A DNA stretch of 64,000 nt, from positions 6,390,946 through 6,454,945 of the forward strand of contig OZ253569.1 of the NCBI GenBank assembly GCA_965262875.1, read 5' to 3'. This document shows positions 8,637 to 17,302 of this stretch, piece by piece. The notes under the pieces are model-generated. The model made no database searches. It saw nothing but the letters and a program-made list of their open reading frames with translations, and was not told the origin of the DNA. Within the stretch, counting starts at the first letter, position 1, and each line of letters starts with the position of its first letter. The translations under genes were made by a program, and so were the position numbers. The stretch is from JBALVT01 sp965262875 (GTDB taxonomy: Bacteria > Pseudomonadota > Gammaproteobacteria > Pseudomonadales > Halieaceae).

Positions 8637-11600
8637 GCCTCACCATCTTGAATGATAAGAAAATTAATTAACTCAAAATCATCAAGGCCTGCCACTGCAT
8701 CAATCAGCGCGGTTGTCCGTTCCCCGCTAAAGAGGCTATCTATATCCTTGTCTTCTTTCAGCTCTATAATTGAGCCTATGGATTGTTTCAGCAGATCGGA
8801 GTAGACGCGCATATCACGCCCATCATCTGTTTCTTGGTTAAACAGACGGCATATTGCATCAAGCGGTTTGCTTTGGCCTTTACAGGTGCTTCTCACCAAG
8901 TCCAAAAGCCTTTTTATTTCGCTGTGATCGGCAATAATTTCACCATCGAGGCCAATATAGACAAGGTAGTATGGGTGCAGGCGATTGTGCTGGTTGACAT
9001 TGACGCTGTGGTTACGGTTGCATAGCGTAAAGATAACCCCTGACCTTAACCCCATGTCGGGGTCGGCAGGCACAACCGCGTGCATGCCGTTAGGAATATT
9101 GGACATATCACCGTTTTCTTTAATATAACCCAGCAAGTCCATACGGAAATCATTCAAACCAAGGTCGGTAATTGACACCCCTGTTTTGAGGTCTTCCATT
9201 TCAATCACTTCTTCTTGAAGGCGTTTTAATTGGTCTTTGCGGTAGGATATATCATTTGCTTTCGCGCTGAGTACATTGTCATCACCCGTTGCCGTCATAT
9301 CGGCAATCACCATGCGGCTTTCAACACGCTCTTTAAGATTGATATACTCATCAAGGGAAATATCTGGCCAATAGTTCATAAGCTGGATAGTTGTATTAAT
9401 AGAGCCAATGCGGTCTATCCGACCAAAGCGTTGAATAATCCGCACTGGATTCCAGTGAATGTCGTAGTTAATCAGGTAATCACAGTCTTGCTGGTTTTGG
9501 CCTTCTGATATGCAATCCGTTGCTATCAGAATATCCAGCTCGTCTGGTTCATTCGGCAGAACCACATCTTTCTCTTTTGAGCGTGGGGAAAACAGTGTTA
9601 ATAGCGATTCAAAATCATAGCTTTTTGCGAGTGTAGTCCCTAATGTTGATCGGGGTGATGAACTTCCTGTTATTCTCCCTGTATGAATACTTTGCGTTTC
9701 TTTTAGGCTTTCCGACAAATTATCGTAGAGATAATTAGCGGTATCAGCAAAGGCCGTGAAAATAAGTATCTTCTTATTGCCTGGGTTTATAGGGTTGGCA
9801 ATTTTCTTATCAATCTGGTTTTTTAAATGTTGGAACTTGGTATCATCGCCAGGTGTGATTTTTCGCATTTCAGACAATAGTGCATCGACAATAGCAATAT
9901 CCATCCTTAGATCATGCTCCCATGAGGGTAAGTCCATATCGGATAACTTAATTTGAACTTTTCCACCTGTACTGTCCTCTTCCGATTCCAACTCTTCCAT
10001 TTCCAAAAAGTTGTCATCATCTGGTTCTGCATTTTCAAAATAAGAGGCATTATCTGCGACACTCTTATCTTCGCCACGCTGTGTATAAAGCTCAATTTTT
10101 GACAGCATTTCCGAGTGCTTGGTTTTCAGTTTATTTAAGGTAATGCGAAATGACTCAACGGAGCTTTCCAACCTTTTTAGCAAATTAGTCGTCATCAAGG
10201 CTTGAAGGCTTTTCTCACGATCAGCTTGGCGAAGCTTACTCTTACCGCCACTCACCTCTGTGTCATAGAGGTCTTCATATTTTGCAATACGACTGGGCAA
10301 GATATAGCTAACAGGTGCGTAAATGGATAGTTTTAGTAAAGACAGCTCCCTGAAAATATCGTTAAAGCCCATGACATCCGTTCTATTGGTCAAAGGGCTG
10401 TGATATGAGATGGGTTTTCTACGCTCAGGAAATCTCCCTATCTCAGTAGTGTCATAGAATGTTTGAATGTGCTTACGTGACCTAGCGATGGTTACGCTAT
10501 CCAGCAACTCAAAAAAGTCAAGGTCCAATGCCTTTAGTATGGCATCGGTTGTGCGCTCCTCGAGTGGAAGCTTTGCCCAGACATTGAATGTGGCCTGCAC
10601 TTGTCGTAATATTTCGTCAATGCCCTTGGTTGTGCGAAGTTTATTATTCAGATTTGAGGCATCGCCTTCGTAGGCCAGCGCAAGCTGGTTGCGAAGATCC
10701 ATGAAGCGATTATTGACAGGCGTTGCCGAGAGCATCAATACCTTGGTTTTCACTCCCTCTTTAACAACGGAGTTCATCAGCTTTTCGTATCGGGTCTCCT
10801 TATCCTTAAAGGCATCATTGTTGCGAAAGTTGTGTGACTCATCGATCACCACAAGGTCATAGTTTCCCCAATTTATTCTATCCAACGGTGTACCAAAGGA
10901 TTCACCTCTGGTTCTTTGAAGGTCTGTATGACATAGCACGTCATAGTTAAAGCGGTCTTTGGAGAATATATTTGTTTTTAGGTTTCTGTTGTAGTTCAGC
11001 CAGTTATTCGCCAGCTTTTTCGGGCAAAGAACAAGGACGGATTTATTTCGTAACTCGTAATATTTAACCACGGCAAGGGCGGTAAATGTTTTACCCAAAC
11101 CAACACTATCAGCCAGAATGCAACCGTTATAGGTTTCAAGCTTGTTGATAATCCCTGTCGCCCCGTCTTTCTGAAAATTGTAGAGCTTTTCCCAAATCAG
11201 GCTGTCCTGATAACCTGTAAGATCATTGGGGAGTACATCTTCGTTAATGTCTTCTAGGAACTCATTGAAAATATTGTAGAGCATGAAGAAATAGACTTGC
11301 TCAGGTGGGTTTTCTTTATAAACACTCGCAATGTGATCACATAATTGAGCGGTTACATCTTCAATTTTTTCTGGGTCGTTCCATATCTGGTTAAACAGAT
11401 TCAAATAAACTTGGGTGCTTGCTGGCTCATCGTGTTTGGTGATGATATTTGATACCGCATCCCCCTGCTGGTAGCCAAGGTCTACGGCAGTAAAACCATG
11501 AAGGGGAAGATAGGCAGACTTGGTTTTATCGTTTTCTATGCAAGCAAATTGTTGCATGGAGGCTTTGCCACTATTTGACCTAAAGCGGGCTTTACTTTTT

Positions 11601-11935
11601 ATCCATTGAGCGCATTCTTTTGCAATCGCTCGTTGGGTCAATTTATTTTTTAGCTGTATCTCAAAATCACTACCGTAGAAATTGCGCTCGCTCTCGGCTC
11701 GTGGAATGTGGAACTTACGGTGTTCTTTTTTGATCTTATCAACTGTTTCTTCGGGAACAAACGTGGGGGATGTGAAAATGAACTCTAAAGATTCGATCTT
11801 CTGTAACTCATCCTTTAATGCTTCAAATGCATAAATGGAAAAGCACGATGCGGCGATTTTCAGCTTCGAGCTTTTTCTCAGCTCCTGCTTTATATTATCC
11901 CCTAGCAGGTTATTTATATTGTCAATAATTTCCAT
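8633..11935 (-). CDS. SNF2-type helicase with PLD-like N-terminal domain (1100 aa)
   Basis: The N-terminal 150-200 residues (KLKIAASCFSIYAFEALKDE, EFIFTSPTFV) resemble the phospholipase-D-like domain in front of many defence helicases; I did not see a clear HKD motif. The helicase core starts with ADSVGLGKTFTALAVVKYYE (Walker A) and VVIDESHNFRNN (DEAH-like motif II). It continues with LMLSATPVNN (motif III). The C-terminal lobe has LIATDCISEGQNQQDCDYL and RIIQRFGRIDRIGS (motifs V and VI). This is the SNF2/superfamily 2 pattern for ATP-driven movement on double-stranded DNA. The gene starts 4 bp after the HTH gene and overlaps DUF4391 by 4 bp. It is distinct from Res, so the operon holds two translocases. 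Confidence 0.9.
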   Translation of the reverse strand: MEIIDNINNLLGDNIKQELRKSSKLKIAASCFSIYAFEALKDELQKIESLEFIFTSPTFVPEETVDKIKKEHRKFHIPRAESERNFYGSDFEIQLKNKLTQRAIAKECAQWIKSKARFRSNSGKASMQQFACIENDKTKSAYLPLHGFTAVDLGYQQGDAVSNIITKHDEPASTQVYLNLFNQIWNDPEKIEDVTAQLCDHIASVYKENPPEQVYFFMLYNIFNEFLEDINEDVLPNDLTGYQDSLIWEKLYNFQKDGATGIINKLETYNGCILADSVGLGKTFTALAVVKYYELRNKSVLVLCPKKLANNWLNYNRNLKTNIFSKDRFNYDVLCHTDLQRTRGESFGTPLDRINWGNYDLVVIDESHNFRNNDAFKDKETRYEKLMNSVVKEGVKTKVLMLSATPVNNRFMDLRNQLALAYEGDASNLNNKLRTTKGIDEILRQVQATFNVWAKLPLEERTTDAILKALDLDFFELLDSVTIARSRKHIQTFYDTTEIGRFPERRKPISYHSPLTNRTDVMGFNDIFRELSLLKLSIYAPVSYILPSRIAKYEDLYDTEVSGGKSKLRQADREKSLQALMTTNLLKRLESSVESFRITLNKLKTKHSEMLSKIELYTQRGEDKSVADNASYFENAEPDDDNFLEMEELESEEDSTGGKVQIKLSDMDLPSWEHDLRMDIAIVDALLSEMRKITPGDDTKFQHLKNQIDKKIANPINPGNKKILIFTAFADTANYLYDNLSESLKETQSIHTGRITGSSSPRSTLGTTLAKSYDFESLLTLFSPRSKEKDVVLPNEPDELDILIATDCISEGQNQQDCDYLINYDIHWNPVRIIQRFGRIDRIGSINTTIQLMNYWPDISLDEYINLKERVESRMVIADMTATGDDNVLSAKANDISYRKDQLKRLQEEVIEMEDLKTGVSITDLGLNDFRMDLLGYIKENGDMSNIPNGMHAVVPADPDMGLRSGVIFTLCNRNHSVNVNQHNRLHPYYLVYIGLDGEIIADHSEIKRLLDLVRSTCKGQSKPLDAICRLFNQETDDGRDMRVYSDLLKQSIGSIIELKEDKDIDSLFSGERTTALIDAVAGLDDFELINFLIIQDGEA

Positions 11936-11939
11936 AGCT

Positions 11940-12125
11940 TCACTTGGCTTTCATATTTGACTTTTCACCCTTGGTTAACTTTTCAATTTCGTCTCTCCGA
12001 AATCTCCAGCTCCCACCTACCTTAAAGCCTTTTAGTTCACCATCAGACGCTAGGCGGTACGCCGTCTTTTCAGCTAATTTCAAATAGCTGGCAACCTCTT
12101 TCAAGGTCAAAATTTCATCAGCCAT
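11940..12125 (-). CDS. Excisionase-family HTH protein (61 aa)
   Basis: First gene of the type III operon. The MerR/excisionase-like helix-turn-helix (HTH_17 type) is clear: LTLKEVASYLKLAEKTAYRL followed by FKVGGSWRFRRDEIEKL. The tail is lysine-rich. Proteins of this size bind DNA as regulators or, in phages, as excisionases. No integrase is present here and the gene is only 4 bp from the helicase start. A transcriptional regulator of the defence operon is therefore the better reading. The upstream region contains GAATGA/AATGAGAG elements, similar to the TTACTCATT repeats near res, which could be its sites. Confidence 0.85.
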   Translation of the reverse strand: MADEILTLKEVASYLKLAEKTAYRLASDGELKGFKVGGSWRFRRDEIEKLTKGEKSNMKAK

Positions 12126-12540
12126 AATCTATACCGAATGAATTACTCTAACGAATGAGAGAATAGGGTAAAATTGGGAAATTTACAATCACCTTTTTAA
12201 GGCGAGGGTAACGCTTAACTTACCCAGATAGTCGGATGGAAACGGGTGGGCAAACGGATGAAAGCATGGCGGCCATGTTAAAGCACCATAGGATATGTCG
12301 ATGCCAGTAAACATATGAAACCCAAATCCCCGGATAGAGTACCGTCTGCGCTCTAAAGGCCTGTGAATCCCTCTTTCAAGTCTTTTGCTTGGCCTCCACA
12401 GCGGATAGGGCAGAGAGGTTTAATCAAAAACCGTTGCTCTGCGCAGTGTCAGCGCTTAATTGGCCATTTTGGACGGACCTATCCTGTATAAGCCGTCATT
12501 CTTGTTCGATATTGGGTTAAATGGGCGGCGACTCCGGAAG
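12126..12540. other. Intergenic stretch with no recognisable gene
   Basis: About 415 bp between the HTH gene and the IS3-type element. It contains the presumed operon promoter near its left end and, towards the right, the former 3' flank of the PEP-CTERM gene. I see no open frame, tRNA or clear terminator that I would defend. Confidence 0.5.
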
Positions 12541-12692
12541 GTGTCAACCTCATATGGACAATCATTTCAAAGATAACCTCTATTTCACGTAGCCAGCGGC
12601 TGTCAGCGTTGGGAAGTTAACGCGATCATCGATAATGGTGTCATCGCCGGTTTCAAGAATCGGATTAATGGCCACCGTTTCTGGCGGCATGG
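12541..12692 (-). repeat. Inverted, diverged copy of the IS3-type right end
   Basis: The sequence starting GTGTCAACCTCATATGGACA at 12541 is the imperfect inverted copy of the element's right end (14140-14285). Similarity runs for roughly 140 bp and is strongest over the outer 90. Both arms keep the same readable peptide tail, VNFPTLTAAGYVK followed by a stop, with differences mostly at third codon positions. The likely cause is an older remnant of a related IS lying next to the present one. An unusually long terminal repeat is the alternative. Confidence 0.6.
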
Positions 12693-12776
12693 GTACCCCT
12701 GTGTGTCAACCTGATCCCATACACTCCCTGTTTGGGATAACATAGATTTCAGGGCTATGGATGCAGGAACCACACA

Positions 12777-13181
12777 ATGCCAAAACCACACTCAGATCCA
12801 CTCAATACACAAGTCACACCAGAGCCCGCACTGGAGAAACGCACGCGTCGCCAGTTCAAGCCGGAGTATAAGCTACGCATGATGGCCGAAGCTGACGCCT
12901 GTAAGCACGGTGAACTGGGTGCCCTGTTACGCCGTGAGAAACTCTACAGCAATCAACTCTCCGCCTGGCGCCGCGAGTATGCCGAAAACGGGGTTGCTGG
13001 CCTGAGCAAGAGTGCTCCCGGCCCGGCACCCTCGAAGACACCGGCTCAACGGCGCATCGAGCAGCTTGAGAAAGAAAACAATCGCCTGAACCGCAAGTTG
13101 GAGAGTGCCAACGACTGTCTGGATTTGCAAAAAAAAGCCTTGTCGATGCTCGATCGTTTACGCAGTGGGAAGGATGTGTGA
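12777..13181 (+). CDS. IS3-family OrfA (134 aa)
   Basis: Transposase helper with an N-terminal helix-turn-helix: RRQFKPEYKLRMMAEADAC, then ALLRREKLYSNQLSAWRREY. A leucine-zipper-like helix follows (RIEQLEKENNRLNRKLES). This is the usual IS3 OrfA plan of DNA binding plus multimerisation. It overlaps orfB by 4 bp (GTGTGA), suggesting coupled translation rather than the A6G frameshift used by many IS3 members. Confidence 0.88.
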   Translation: MPKPHSDPLNTQVTPEPALEKRTRRQFKPEYKLRMMAEADACKHGELGALLRREKLYSNQLSAWRREYAENGVAGLSKSAPGPAPSKTPAQRRIEQLEKENNRLNRKLESANDCLDLQKKALSMLDRLRSGKDV

Positions 13182-14170
13182 ATAACGTGATTACCCATCG
13201 CCCTGCAAGACGGCCATTGTCGCAAGCGTGCCGTGCGCTGGGACTCAATCGCAGCAGTGTTTATGCGCACAGAAAACGAGCTGACAGTGATCTAGAGCCG
13301 CAACGTTCTCGGCAGTACGCTGTGCAACCGAGAGCACTGAGTGCCGAGGAACGCGCAACGGTAATCGATACGCTGCACAGTGAACCTTATTGTGATCAGC
13401 CACCAGCTGAGGTCTATCACCGCCTGCTTGAGCAGGAGCAATATCTGTGTTCGGTGAGCACCATGCACCGGCTACTTCGCAGCATGCAGGAGACCGGTGA
13501 TCGGCGCAATCAGCGGCCTGCACAGCACCATGCCATACCGCGGCTGTTAGCCACGGGCCCGCACGATGTCTGGACATGGGATATTACGAAACTGCCGCTG
13601 GTGCGACGGGGCATCTACTTATCACTATATGTGGTGCTCGACCTGTTCAGCCGCTTTGTCGTGGCCTGGATGGTTTCACGCAAGGAAAATAGCGCGCTAG
13701 CCAAGCAGCTGATGGACGAGGCCACCACCGGCTATGGTATTGAGCCTGGTCAACTTACCCTACACCAGGATCGTGGTTCACCGATGATCGCTCACGGGTA
13801 TTTGGACTTGATGCGAGAATTGGATGTTACCTGTAGCCATAGCCGCCCTCGAGTGAGCAATGATAATGCGTTCAGTGAAAGTCAGTTTAAGACGCAGAAA
13901 TACCAACCGGATTATCCCGGTCGCTTTGACACGATGTCACACGCGCGGCTCTGGTGTGAAGGTTATTTCCACTGGTACAACTTCAAACACCATCACAGTG
14001 GGCTGGCAGGGTTTACCCCGGAACAGGTCTTTACAGGACGATATCGTGACGTGGTCGAGCAAAAGAGCAGCGAGCGCTTGATGAACGTTACCGGCAGAAC
14101 CCCGAACGCTTTGTTCGAGGACGACCGAGAGCATCATTGCCACCAGCAACAGTGGCAATCAACCCCGTAG
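13178..14170 (+). CDS. IS3-family OrfB transposase (330 aa)
   Basis: Integrase-core transposase. The DDE residues are visible in VWTWDITKLPL, in LHQDRGSPMIA and in VSNDNAFSESQFKT. It starts with GTG at 13178, overlapping the orfA stop. The final codons run into the sequence that is mirrored at 12541-12692. The frame is complete, so the element may still be active. Confidence 0.9.
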   Translation: MNNVITHRPARRPLSQACRALGLNRSSVYAHRKRADSDLEPQRSRQYAVQPRALSAEERATVIDTLHSEPYCDQPPAEVYHRLLEQEQYLCSVSTMHRLLRSMQETGDRRNQRPAQHHAIPRLLATGPHDVWTWDITKLPLVRRGIYLSLYVVLDLFSRFVVAWMVSRKENSALAKQLMDEATTGYGIEPGQLTLHQDRGSPMIAHGYLDLMRELDVTCSHSRPRVSNDNAFSESQFKTQKYQPDYPGRFDTMSHARLWCEGYFHWYNFKHHHSGLAGFTPEQVFTGRYRDVVEQKSSERLMNVTGRTPNALFEDDREHHCHQQQWQSTP

Positions 14171-14510
14171 AGTCCAGCAATGATGGGACCATGCGTTGCG
14201 ACCGTGTTAACTTCCCGACACTCACGGCCGCCGGTTATGTGAAATAGATGTTATCTTTAAAATGACTGTCCATATGAGGTTGACACCTTCCGTGACCATC
14301 CGAGACCAGCGAGTCCTAGGCCGAGCAAGGCGAGGGTGGCAGGTACAGTTACAGTTACAGTTACTCGCTCGTACTGAAGATTATCCAAACCACCGCTACT
14401 CCCCCCGCCAGCGCCGCCTGCGAGAACATATGCTATATTGGCAGTCCCAGAAGTAAAGCTCATGGTTTCAAACTGGCTGGTGCTGAGGCTTGCCGTAGTG
14501 TAGCTGCCTA

Positions 14511-15664
14511 GTGTAGGTCGTCAAACAGTTTGTAACTTATTAAGTTTCTCTCTGCCACGCTTCACTTTCTCCAATATGTCACTCGCGGATTTGGTCCAGA
14601 TATAAGGCGCTGGCGCTTGATTATGAGTCTCAATGAACGCCATGACTGTTTGCTCAAGTTCTTCCACACTGCTAAAGACACCTCGTTTCAATTGCTTTTC
14701 AGTTAGCTCCCGAAAAAACCGCTCCACCATGTTTAACCACGATGCGCTGGTTGGCGTAAAGTGCACATGGAATCGCTGGTGATATTTCAGCCAGCTTTTT
14801 ACCTTCGGGTGCTTATGTGTGGCGTAGTTGTCACAGATAATATGAATCTCTTTATCCTTGGGCGTCGACTTATTTATTTGGCGGAGAAACTTCAACCATT
14901 CTTGATGGCGATGCCGTTCGGCGCAGGTACCTAACACTTCCCCTGTCAAGATGTTCAATGCCGCAAACAAGGTCGTGGTGCCATGACGTTTATAGTCATG
15001 GGTCATTGTCGCCGCCCTGCCTTTTTTCATCGGCAAGCCCGGCTGCGTTCTATCCAGTGCTTGTATCTGACTCTTTTCATCACAACTGAAAACAATGGCA
15101 TTTTCTGGCGGTGATAAGTAAAGGCCGACGATTGCCTCCAACTTCTCGGCAAACTCTTTATCGTTCGATACCTTGAATGTATTTATTCGGTGTGGCTTCA
15201 AACCGTGGCTTTTCCATATCCTGCCCACCGAGGACATGCTAATGCCGGCCTTATCTGCCATGAGACGCTGGCTCCAATGCGTAGCGTTTTCCGGTGTCTC
15301 TTGCGTCGTGAGTCTGATCACCTGTGCAACCTTGCGTGAACTGATTTTCGGTTTTCGCCCTGGCCGATACGCATCCTGGCTGATGCCTTCGACTCCACTG
15401 TCTGCATAGCGTTCTCGCCAGCGGCCAGCTTTCTGTCTCGTAATGCCCAGTTCAAAACCGATCTCTTCATTGGTCATGCCCTTGCCGGCCAGAAGAACAA
15501 TTCGCGAACGCTCCGCCAATCGGACCGAGACAGAACGCGATTTAGATAACTTACTCAAACCCAAAACTTCGTCATCAGACAAAACAATTTCTACTGCAAC
15601 ACGTACGACAAGCTCTCTATATAGGGAAGAGACTATATGGTACACTATTTATGACGACCTACAC
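14511..15664 (-). mobile_element. IS630-family element (1154 bp)
   Basis: The ends GTGTAGGTCGTCA (14511 on) and its inverted match TGACGACCTACAC (ending 15664) are flanked by TA on both sides (14509-14510 and 15665-15666). That is the target duplication expected for IS630/Tc1-like elements. It is inserted in the PEP-CTERM gene and carries one transposase on the minus strand. Confidence 0.93.
14521..15645 (-). CDS. IS630-family transposase (374 aa)
   Basis: Two N-terminal helix-turn-helix units (NEEIGFELGITRQKAGRWRE and a second in HWSQRLMADKAGISMSSVGR) precede a DDE domain. The acidic residues lie in VFSCDEKSQIQ, in HIICDNYATHKH and in SWLNMVERFFREL. The frame is intact. The longest start is 15645; an internal GTG at 15600 (VAVEIVLSDDEV) is the more typical protein start. 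Confidence 0.92.
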   Translation of the reverse strand: MYHIVSSLYRELVVRVAVEIVLSDDEVLGLSKLSKSRSVSVRLAERSRIVLLAGKGMTNEEIGFELGITRQKAGRWRERYADSGVEGISQDAYRPGRKPKISSRKVAQVIRLTTQETPENATHWSQRLMADKAGISMSSVGRIWKSHGLKPHRINTFKVSNDKEFAEKLEAIVGLYLSPPENAIVFSCDEKSQIQALDRTQPGLPMKKGRAATMTHDYKRHGTTTLFAALNILTGEVLGTCAERHRHQEWLKFLRQINKSTPKDKEIHIICDNYATHKHPKVKSWLKYHQRFHVHFTPTSASWLNMVERFFRELTEKQLKRGVFSSVEELEQTVMAFIETHNQAPAPYIWTKSASDILEKVKRGREKLNKLQTV

Positions 15665-16436
15665 TAGCAACATATCTGATACGTCAAATACCTGAAGAAA
15701 GCCGATATCGGATCCGTCATTTGAAATATAATCGATCGCTAAGAAATTGGTTAAAGCACCAAAATCAATACGCATTGATAGAAAGCCCGGCTCCCTAAAG
15801 AGATGGGGGAAACTGCTGTTAGTCCCAAAGGAAAGGGCCCCTGTAGACGCAGTGAATGGTTCTACTGCTTGTGTTGATGGGTTACTGGCCCACTACCAAA
15901 GCCACCACCAACGGCTGAAAGACTCACCCCTGCGAATGCATTTGAGATATCTGTTCCAGCCGCGAACGCATCGGGGTCAACTGTCACAAGAGTGGCATGA
16001 CTCGCCAATGAGCCAAGAGAAAATGCCATGCCGATAATAAGCTTACGCATCGTTTTACTCGAATTCATAGTCACTTCCTATAATCATTAGTGAACGTGTA
16101 TTTGTGTTCGTAAACATGATGCAAATACCATACCAACCCAGTAAACACGTGGCCTCCAGCGGCTCCACCCTAAGATATAACCAGTATTTGTAAAGAAAAC
16201 TGACAGCTATAACCTGCTTATATAAGGGTTGTTGCCAGTGAAAACTCACTGTCTTCTGCTCGTGGTCAATACTCTCATCGTGTTGCTCTACCCCATTGTC
16301 ACTGAGATACCTTTGGGATACTTTTGTGATACCCCAGTGCTATACTCAACGAACACAGCAAGAACCACTACAGGACATCTGAAGAGGCAAGTATTCGCCA
16401 CAGGCCCTATCCATACGAGTTTCTTGGAGAATACAT

Positions 16437-16504
16437 TCCGAGTGCGCTCAGTACCCCGAGCGTTAATCAATGGGTCGCTGGTTCGAGCCCAGCAAGCGGA
16501 GCCA
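16437..16504 (+). pseudogene. tRNA-Asn remnant (possible attachment site)
   Basis: The 3' part is well formed. The T-arm is GCTGG-TTCGAGC-CCAGC, followed by AAGCGGA, a G discriminator and CCA at 16502-16504. The segment GTTAATC just before matches the anticodon loop of tRNA-Asn(GTT). The 5' part (TCCGAGTGCGCTCAGTACC) still shows a D-stem (GCTC/GAGC). The 5' half of the anticodon stem is missing and the acceptor pairs poorly. It is therefore not a functional tRNA. Integrated islands often leave such 3' fragments at one end, but no integrase is in the window. Confidence 0.6.
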
Positions 16505-16583
16505 AATACTGAAAAAGGACTGCAGTGTAGCCAATAGGATACCGTGCAAGGAGTCCGGGGCAGGTTGACCTCAATTCTTGCAA

Positions 16584-17249
16584 CTATTCAAATTGATCTA
16601 CAAACTTTTCAAACCGGCTTTCCAAATCAACTAGCTTTTCACGCAGCGCGTTCACTTGTAGCTCAAGCTCTTCAACTGCAGCGTTGCCCGTCGCCGCACT
16701 CCTGGAGCCAGACAATTCGGGAGAGACAGCTTCTGTCACTTCACCGCAAAATAAGTGTGCATAGCGAGCCTCTTTGCGCCCGACCTGGCGAGGCAACATC
16801 GTCACGTAGGGACCATGCGAGTTCTCCACCAGCCCCCCGAGAACATCAGTGACGGCATCCGAGTTCGGGAACTCGTAAATACGAGAACAGCGAGTGCGAA
16901 TTTCCGCAGACGTTTGCGGGCCTCGCAGAAACTGCACACAGAGAACCGCCAGTTCCGGCAAGGAAAAATTGAACTCGTCGAACAAGCGTTGATGTAATTT
17001 GTGCTGGTATTTGACCACACGGTTGCGCCCCGATTGGTAAGTGGACGCAAGCTTGTTCTCCATCAAAGTATCCAGAGCGGCCAGAACCTCCGACTCGTCC
17101 ATATTTCTAACCGGTTCACGGCTGGATTTTTGATTACAAGCCGCGACAAGTCCGTTTAAGGTTAGCGGATAGGCATCGGGGGTTGTAGCTTGCTTCTCGA
17201 TGAGGCAACCCAATATCCTGACTTCTACTGTCGATAGAGCTAAATTCAA
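16584..17249 (-). CDS. yceH: YceH family protein (DUF480, 221 aa)
   Basis: The N-terminus LSTVEVRILGCLIEKQATTP is diagnostic for the YceH/DUF480 family, followed by PLTLNGLVAACNQKSSREPV. The family has two winged-helix domains; the second here runs from about residue 90 (FSLPELAVLCVQFLRGPQT). The C-terminal 40 residues form a coiled coil (EELELQVNALREKLVDLESR). The function in the cell is not established. Length and frame are normal. It stands alone, convergent with nothing nearby, and follows the tRNA remnant. Confidence 0.93.
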   Translation of the reverse strand: MNLALSTVEVRILGCLIEKQATTPDAYPLTLNGLVAACNQKSSREPVRNMDESEVLAALDTLMENKLASTYQSGRNRVVKYQHKLHQRLFDEFNFSLPELAVLCVQFLRGPQTSAEIRTRCSRIYEFPNSDAVTDVLGGLVENSHGPYVTMLPRQVGRKEARYAHLFCGEVTEAVSPELSGSRSAATGNAAVEELELQVNALREKLVDLESRFEKFVDQFE

Positions 17250-17302
17250 AGTGATTAATCCGCTAGAGGTGTGTCAATCATTATTCTAGCAGGACTCTGG
17301 GG

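Larger units (their letters stand above)
12701..14285 (+). mobile_element. IS3-family element
   Basis: The two-gene IS3 layout (orfA, orfB) lies between GTGTCAACCTGATCCCATAC at about 12701 and the right end, which reads GTGTCAACCTCATATGGACA on the minus strand from 14285. These ends match in their first ten bases and a few beyond, as IS3 ends often do. If the 12541 repeat is the true left end instead, the element is 12541-14285. No clean target duplication was found. The element abuts the 3' end of the PEP-CTERM gene at 14292. Confidence 0.75.
14292..16068 (-). pseudogene. PEP-CTERM sorting-domain protein, broken by IS630, a frameshift and an IS3-type insertion
   Basis: The N-terminal part (from ATG 16068, preceded by AGGAAG) starts MNSSKTMRKLIIGMAFSLGS, a signal peptide ending near SHA. 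It continues ATLVTVDPDAFAAGTDIS. A one-base loss near 15885 shifts the frame; the other frame continues PSTQAVEPFTASTGALSFG and FGALTNFLAIDYISNDGSD to the IS630 site at 15665. On the far side of IS630 (14510 downward) the frame resumes as GSYTTASLSTSQFETM. It ends with the membrane/sorting segment VPATLALLGLGLAGLGWSR, a typical PEP-CTERM tail. The IS3-type end then replaces the last codons. PEP-CTERM proteins are exported and processed by an exosortase, often with exopolysaccharide. Removing IS630 and one TA restores the reading frame at that junction. Confidence 0.82.

Noticed and set aside
1..12125. Assignment of the defence operon to DISARM or BREX
   Set aside because: There is no drmB/DUF1998 or cytosine methylase as in DISARM, and no PglZ or BrxC-like gene as in BREX. 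Mod and Res signatures point to type III RM with extra parts.
14345..14364. Short CAGTTA tandem repeat
   Set aside because: Three units only, coding the VTVTV stretch before the PEP-CTERM anchor; low-complexity coding sequence, not a repeat array.
16437..16504. A functional tRNA-Asn gene
   Set aside because: The 5' side of the anticodon stem is missing and the acceptor stem has mismatches, so it cannot fold normally.
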